Shown here piece by piece: positions 14,713 through 17,600 of a stretch of DNA of 17,600 nt. Position 1 is the stretch's first letter; each line of letters begins with the position of its first letter. The stretch is taken from contig JACPJY010000400.1 of NCBI GenBank assembly GCA_016187325.1, positions 1-17,600 of the forward strand, given 5' to 3'. The translations under genes and the position numbers were made by a program. The notes under the pieces are model-generated. The model saw only the letters and a list, made by a program, of their open reading frames with translations. It was not told where the DNA came from and ran no database searches. The DNA comes from Rhodospirillales bacterium (GTDB lineage: Bacteria > Pseudomonadota > Alphaproteobacteria > Rhodospirillales > Casp-alpha2).

Positions 14713-15408
14713 ATGACCGGCAGCACCTATCCACGGAGCATCGCGGAGCTGCCCGATGCGCTGCCGATCTTCCCCTTGGCCTCGGTGCTGCTGCTGCCGG
14801 GCGGAAGGCTGCCGCTCAATATCTTCGAGCCGCGCTATCGCAATATGACCGCCGATGCCCTCGGCGGCAACCGGCTGATCGGCATCGTGCAGCCGAAGTG
14901 GCCGGAGGCGGCGTCGCTGGCTGGCTCAGTCGGCGACCGCGAAGAGGTGTTCGAGACCGGATGCGCCGGACGCATCACCGAGTTTTCCGAGACCGACGAC
15001 GGCCGGTTCCTGATCGCGCTTTCCGGGGTCTGCCGGTTCCGCATCGCGGCCGAGTTGCCGATGGTCAAGGGCTATCGTCGGGTTAGGCCGGACTGGTCGC
15101 CGTATGCCGGAGATATCGAGAACGCCTTCGGCGAGGTCGCCGGCAAGGAGCGACTGTTGAAGGCGCTTGTCGACTACGCCACCAACAAGGGACTCGAGGG
15201 CGACTGGGCCTCGGTCAAGGGAATGCCGGGCGAGGTGCTGGTGACCTCGCTCGCCATGATGGTGCCGCTCGTCGCCCAGGAGAAACAGGCGCTTCTGGAG
15301 GCCCGCGACTCCGACGAGCGCGCCCGCATGCTGACGCAGTTGATGGAAATGGCGATCCACGAGCGCAGCGCCGCCGGCGACCGCGCCCCGCCGGCGCTGC
15401 GGCACTGA
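14713..15408 (+). CDS. Lon-N (LON substrate-binding) domain protein, protease-less
   Basis: A 231-residue stand-alone Lon N-terminal domain (PF02190 type) without the AAA+ or protease parts. The diagnostic start is ALPIFPLASVLLLPGGRLPL, followed by NIFEPRYRNM (14-46 region), GNRLIGIVQP, GCAGRITEFSE and RFLIALSGVCRFRI. The helical C-terminal half contains PGEVLVTSLAMMVPL. Alphaproteobacteria commonly encode this next to a thioredoxin-like CnoX gene, which suggests a shared role in handling misfolded proteins. Its biochemical activity is not established. The ATG at 14713 is 13 nt after cnoX, with GCAGGCGG as a modest ribosome-binding site. No signal peptide is present, so it is cytosolic. Confidence 0.92.
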   Translation: MTGSTYPRSIAELPDALPIFPLASVLLLPGGRLPLNIFEPRYRNMTADALGGNRLIGIVQPKWPEAASLAGSVGDREEVFETGCAGRITEFSETDDGRFLIALSGVCRFRIAAELPMVKGYRRVRPDWSPYAGDIENAFGEVAGKERLLKALVDYATNKGLEGDWASVKGMPGEVLVTSLAMMVPLVAQEKQALLEARDSDERARMLTQLMEMAIHERSAAGDRAPPALRH

Positions 15409-15436
15409 TTTCGGCGCCGCCGGTCGCACAAGCGGA

Positions 15437-15622
15437 GAACCGAAAGGACTCCTTGAGATCCTGGTCTGCCCGTTGACCAAGGGGCCGTTGCGTTACGACG
15501 CCGACGCCGACGAGCTGATCAGCGAAAAGGCCAAGCTGGCGTTCCCGATCCGCGACGGCATCCCGATCATGCTCGTCGACGAGGCGCGGCCACTCGACGG
15601 CGGCAAGCCGGGCGGGCGGTGA
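15437..15622 (+). CDS. UPF0434/Trm112-like small protein, no visible canonical start codon
   Basis: The frame encodes EPKGLLEILVCPLTKGPLRY, a D-A-rich turn, ELISEKAKLAFPIRDGIPIM and LVDEARPL. This is an almost complete UPF0434 (YcaR/Trm112-like) protein of about 61 residues, the normal size; Trm112-like proteins are small partners of other enzymes. The problem is the start. Between the in-frame stop at 15341 and the conserved LLEILVCP there is no ATG, GTG or TTG. The first TTG (15473) falls inside the conserved core. GAAAGGA (15442-15448) resembles a ribosome-binding site and would favour a non-canonical ATC (15458) or CTG (15461). The coordinates given are the extent of family similarity, not a proven start. 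Start-codon loss or a sequence error is possible. It sits between the Lon-N and DUF971 genes, its usual neighbourhood. Confidence 0.72.
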   Translation, partial: EPKGLLEILVCPLTKGPLRYDADADELISEKAKLAFPIRDGIPIMLVDEARPLDGGKPGGR

Positions 15623-15647
15623 GCGCGGCGGCGGAGATAGACCGGCG

Positions 15648-16022
15648 ATGAGCGAGAACCGGGGCAGCCGTCACAAGCCGGTGGAAATCCGGCTGAAACG
15701 TGCCGAGAAGGCTCTGGAGATTGAATTCGACGACGGCAAGACCTTCCGCCTGCCAGCCGAGCTGCTGCGCGTCGAGAGCCCATCGGCTGAGGTGCAGGGA
15801 CACGGGCCCGGTCAGCGAACGCTGGTCGCCGGGCGCCGTCATGTCGGCATCATGGCGGTCGAGCCGATCGGCAATTACGCTATTCGCATCAAGTTCGACG
15901 ACCTGCACGACACCGGCATCTTCTCCTGGGATACGCTCTACGATTACGGCGAGCGCCAGGACGAGCTGTGGCGGAATTACCTTGAGGCGCTGAAGACGCG
16001 TGGTCTCAGCCGTGATCCATAA
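15648..16022 (+). CDS. DUF971-domain protein
   Basis: A 124-residue DUF971 protein, the fold also found at the N-terminus of gamma-butyrobetaine hydroxylase and fused to Mrp/ApbC-type iron-sulfur carriers. Recognisable blocks are KPVEIRLKRAEKALEIEFDD, FRLPAELLRVESPSAEVQGH, VGIMAVEPIGNYAIRIKFDD and HDTGIFSWDTLYDYG. DUF971 proteins are linked to iron-sulfur or metal handling mainly by their fusions; the stand-alone role is unknown. GGAGA (15633-15637) lies 10 nt before the ATG. It follows the UPF0434 gene by 25 nt in a plus-strand group of four and converges on the UbiH-like gene 191 nt away. That gap contains no gene and no convincing terminator. Confidence 0.92.
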   Translation: MSENRGSRHKPVEIRLKRAEKALEIEFDDGKTFRLPAELLRVESPSAEVQGHGPGQRTLVAGRRHVGIMAVEPIGNYAIRIKFDDLHDTGIFSWDTLYDYGERQDELWRNYLEALKTRGLSRDP

Positions 16023-16213
16023 GCCCTGCAAGTAGTTCCGGCGGCAGATTCGCGTGTTGATTCAACTGGCTGCGATAACGCATTGAGGAATGGGAATTTT
16101 TTTCGGCCGCACCCGGCCCGATCGTCGTTCGCGCGCGACCATCGGAGGCCCGCCGCCGCATTCAAGTATCGATTCAAGAACCGCCCGCAACCGTTTGATC
16201 CCAGATTCTTTTT

Positions 16214-17518
16214 CTAGAGGGGCTGGTCGCGCATTAGGCGCGGCAGGGCGCCTGCCAGCCCCATGGCGTTGCGCATGAACAGCCGCTTCACGGGCGGCAG
16301 CTTGTTGACTGCGGCGAGGCCCAGGTCGCGGGCCAGCCTGAGCGGGCGGACGCGGTTCGAGAACAGCCGGTTGAGCCCGTCGGTCGCCGCCATCATCAGG
16401 CCGTTGTCGAAGCGGCGCCAACGCTGATAGCGCTCGAGCACCGCCGACGAGCCGATGTCGAGGCCGAGACGGCGGCCGTCGAGGATGACTTCCGCCAGCG
16501 CCGCCACGTCGCGGAGTCCCATGTTGAGTCCCTGGCCGGCGATCGGGTGCATGGCGTGCGCCGCGTCGCCGACCAGCGCCAAGCGGCGGGCCAGCACCGT
16601 CTCGGCGAATTGCAGCGACAGCGGGTGACTCCAGCGCGGACCGATCACCTCGATTTCGCCTAAGAAGTCGCCGACCCGCTGTTTGAGCTCGGCCAGAAAT
16701 TCGCGGTCGTCGAGGGCCATTATCGCCGGCGCCAGCTCGGCCTTCTCGGTCCACACGATCGACGAGCAGTGGCCCGGCCGGCGGCGCTCGCCGATCAGCG
16801 GCAGGATGGCGAATGGCCCGGCCGGCAGGAAATGCTCGTGGGCGACGAAGTCGTGATGACGCTGATGACGGATCGAGCACACGATGCCCGCTTGGTCGTA
16901 GGACCAGCGGGTGACTCGGATGCCGGCGGCGTCGCGGCTCGGCGAGTTGCGGCCCTCGGCGGCGACGGCGAGCGGCGCCCGCATCCGGCGTCCGTCGGCG
17001 AGGACCGCATCGACGCAACCAGCGCCGCGCTGCAATGACGCGATCACCACCGGCGCGCGGACTGTGACGTTTTCGAGCTCGCGCACCCGGCGATGGAGCG
17101 CCTTGCGCAGGTTGCGGTTCTCGACCATGAAGCCGAACGGCTGGTCGCCGGCCTCGCGGTGATCGTAGTGAAGGAACAATGGCGATGTTCCCTCGGAGAC
17201 GCGGATGTCCATGATCGGCGCCGCATCATCGGCGAGCAGCGCCCAGATGCCGAGCCGGTCGAGTACCCGCTGCGTGCCGAGCGCGATCGCCGACGCCCGG
17301 CCGTCGAAGGCAGCGTCGAGACCGGCCAGCGGGTCCTGGGTGTCGACGACGGCGACGGCGAGCCCGGCCTGGCCGAGGGCGATGGCGAGCGTCGCGCCGA
17401 CCAGGCCGCCGCCGGCGATTACCGCCTCGACGGCAAGCGGCGATGGCGCGGATTTGCCGAGCCGGGATCGCGGCGGCCGGGATTTCGCATGCCGAGGGCG
17501 GGCTGTGGAACGGATCAT
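16214..17518 (-). CDS. UbiH/UbiF/Coq6-family FAD-dependent ubiquinone-biosynthesis hydroxylase
   Basis: A 434-residue flavoprotein monooxygenase that hydroxylates the ubiquinone precursor ring. The FAD/NAD(P) fingerprint VIAGGGLVGATLAIAL has GGGLVG at 36-41. FDGRASAIALGTQRVLDRLG is typical of UbiH/F/L enzymes. The DG-type motif AAEGRNSPSR is at 186-195, and the second FAD motif GDAAHAMHPIAGQGLNMGLRD is at 317-337. UbiH, UbiF, UbiL and UbiM differ in ring position and cannot be separated from one sequence, so no symbol is given. The ATG at 17518 gives about 28 extra basic residues before the fold. AAGGA is only 2 nt from it, so a later start is possible. The enzyme should be peripheral to the inner membrane. 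Its neighbours (DUF971, UPF0434, Lon-N, cnoX) are the usual alphaproteobacterial ones. Confidence 0.9.
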   Translation of the reverse strand: MIRSTARPRHAKSRPPRSRLGKSAPSPLAVEAVIAGGGLVGATLAIALGQAGLAVAVVDTQDPLAGLDAAFDGRASAIALGTQRVLDRLGIWALLADDAAPIMDIRVSEGTSPLFLHYDHREAGDQPFGFMVENRNLRKALHRRVRELENVTVRAPVVIASLQRGAGCVDAVLADGRRMRAPLAVAAEGRNSPSRDAAGIRVTRWSYDQAGIVCSIRHQRHHDFVAHEHFLPAGPFAILPLIGERRRPGHCSSIVWTEKAELAPAIMALDDREFLAELKQRVGDFLGEIEVIGPRWSHPLSLQFAETVLARRLALVGDAAHAMHPIAGQGLNMGLRDVAALAEVILDGRRLGLDIGSSAVLERYQRWRRFDNGLMMAATDGLNRLFSNRVRPLRLARDLGLAAVNKLPPVKRLFMRNAMGLAGALPRLMRDQPL

Positions 17519-17600
17519 CGTCCTTAATGTCCGGGTTTGCCGCCGCTTGTCCAGGGGTGCGTCGCGGCGGCCTTTGCCGCCGCTTCCGGGGCAGCTGCTT

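Noticed and set aside
16085..16104. Terminator suggested by a seven-T run between the DUF971 and UbiH-like genes
   Set aside because: The preceding CATT-GAGG-AATG stem has only four weak pairs; I could not support it as a terminator.

Overview
The window looks like a chromosomal segment of a GC-rich alphaproteobacterium, most likely Rhodospirillales-like. The basis is the 180-kDa-class NAD-glutamate dehydrogenase, the cnoX / Lon-N-domain / UPF0434 / DUF971 / UbiH-type cluster, a CGPC-retaining CnoX, and intergenic palindromes of the CATTCCGGA type. The order-level placement is inference from family content; no search was run. Most of the sequence is dense housekeeping coding. The accessory-looking part is about 2.14-3.43 kb.

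Layout. (1) 2-2139, plus strand: the C-terminal end of a CapD/FlaA1-type nucleotide-sugar dehydratase/epimerase, then purH (TTG start). (2) 2140-3439: two helically phased heptamer arrays around a candidate purH terminator, an orphan phage-type terminase small subunit gene on the minus strand with its own consensus-like promoter, and a 189-bp MITE-like element with 13-bp terminal inverted repeats. (3) 3440-10828, minus strand: NAD-glutamate dehydrogenase, a GmhA-like sugar-phosphate isomerase, a PagL-like lipid A deacylase with a long Pro/Ala-rich N-terminal extension, and a lactonase-like metallo-beta-lactamase-fold hydrolase. The last two are 3 nt apart. (4) 11050-13498: a small single-pass membrane protein of unknown function (plus), then hydroxypyruvate isomerase, an exported amidohydrolase and tRNA-Gly(GCC), all minus. 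(5) 13674-16022, plus: cnoX, a Lon-N-domain protein, a UPF0434 protein with no visible canonical start codon, and a DUF971 protein. They converge on a minus-strand UbiH/UbiF-family hydroxylase (16214-17518).

How the genes fit together. The CapD-like end, GmhA-like and PagL-like genes point to envelope polysaccharide and lipid A metabolism. CnoX and the Lon-N protein are proteostasis factors, and the UbiH-like enzyme makes ubiquinone. The most unusual feature is the terminase small subunit-like gene. No other phage gene is visible, and a GGTCGTC motif sits beside and inside its 3' end: seven copies at exactly 11 bp and four at exactly 10 bp. Phage and satellite small terminases recognise repeated pac/cos sites, so a linked protein-plus-site cassette is a reasonable, testable hypothesis. 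It is not demonstrated here.
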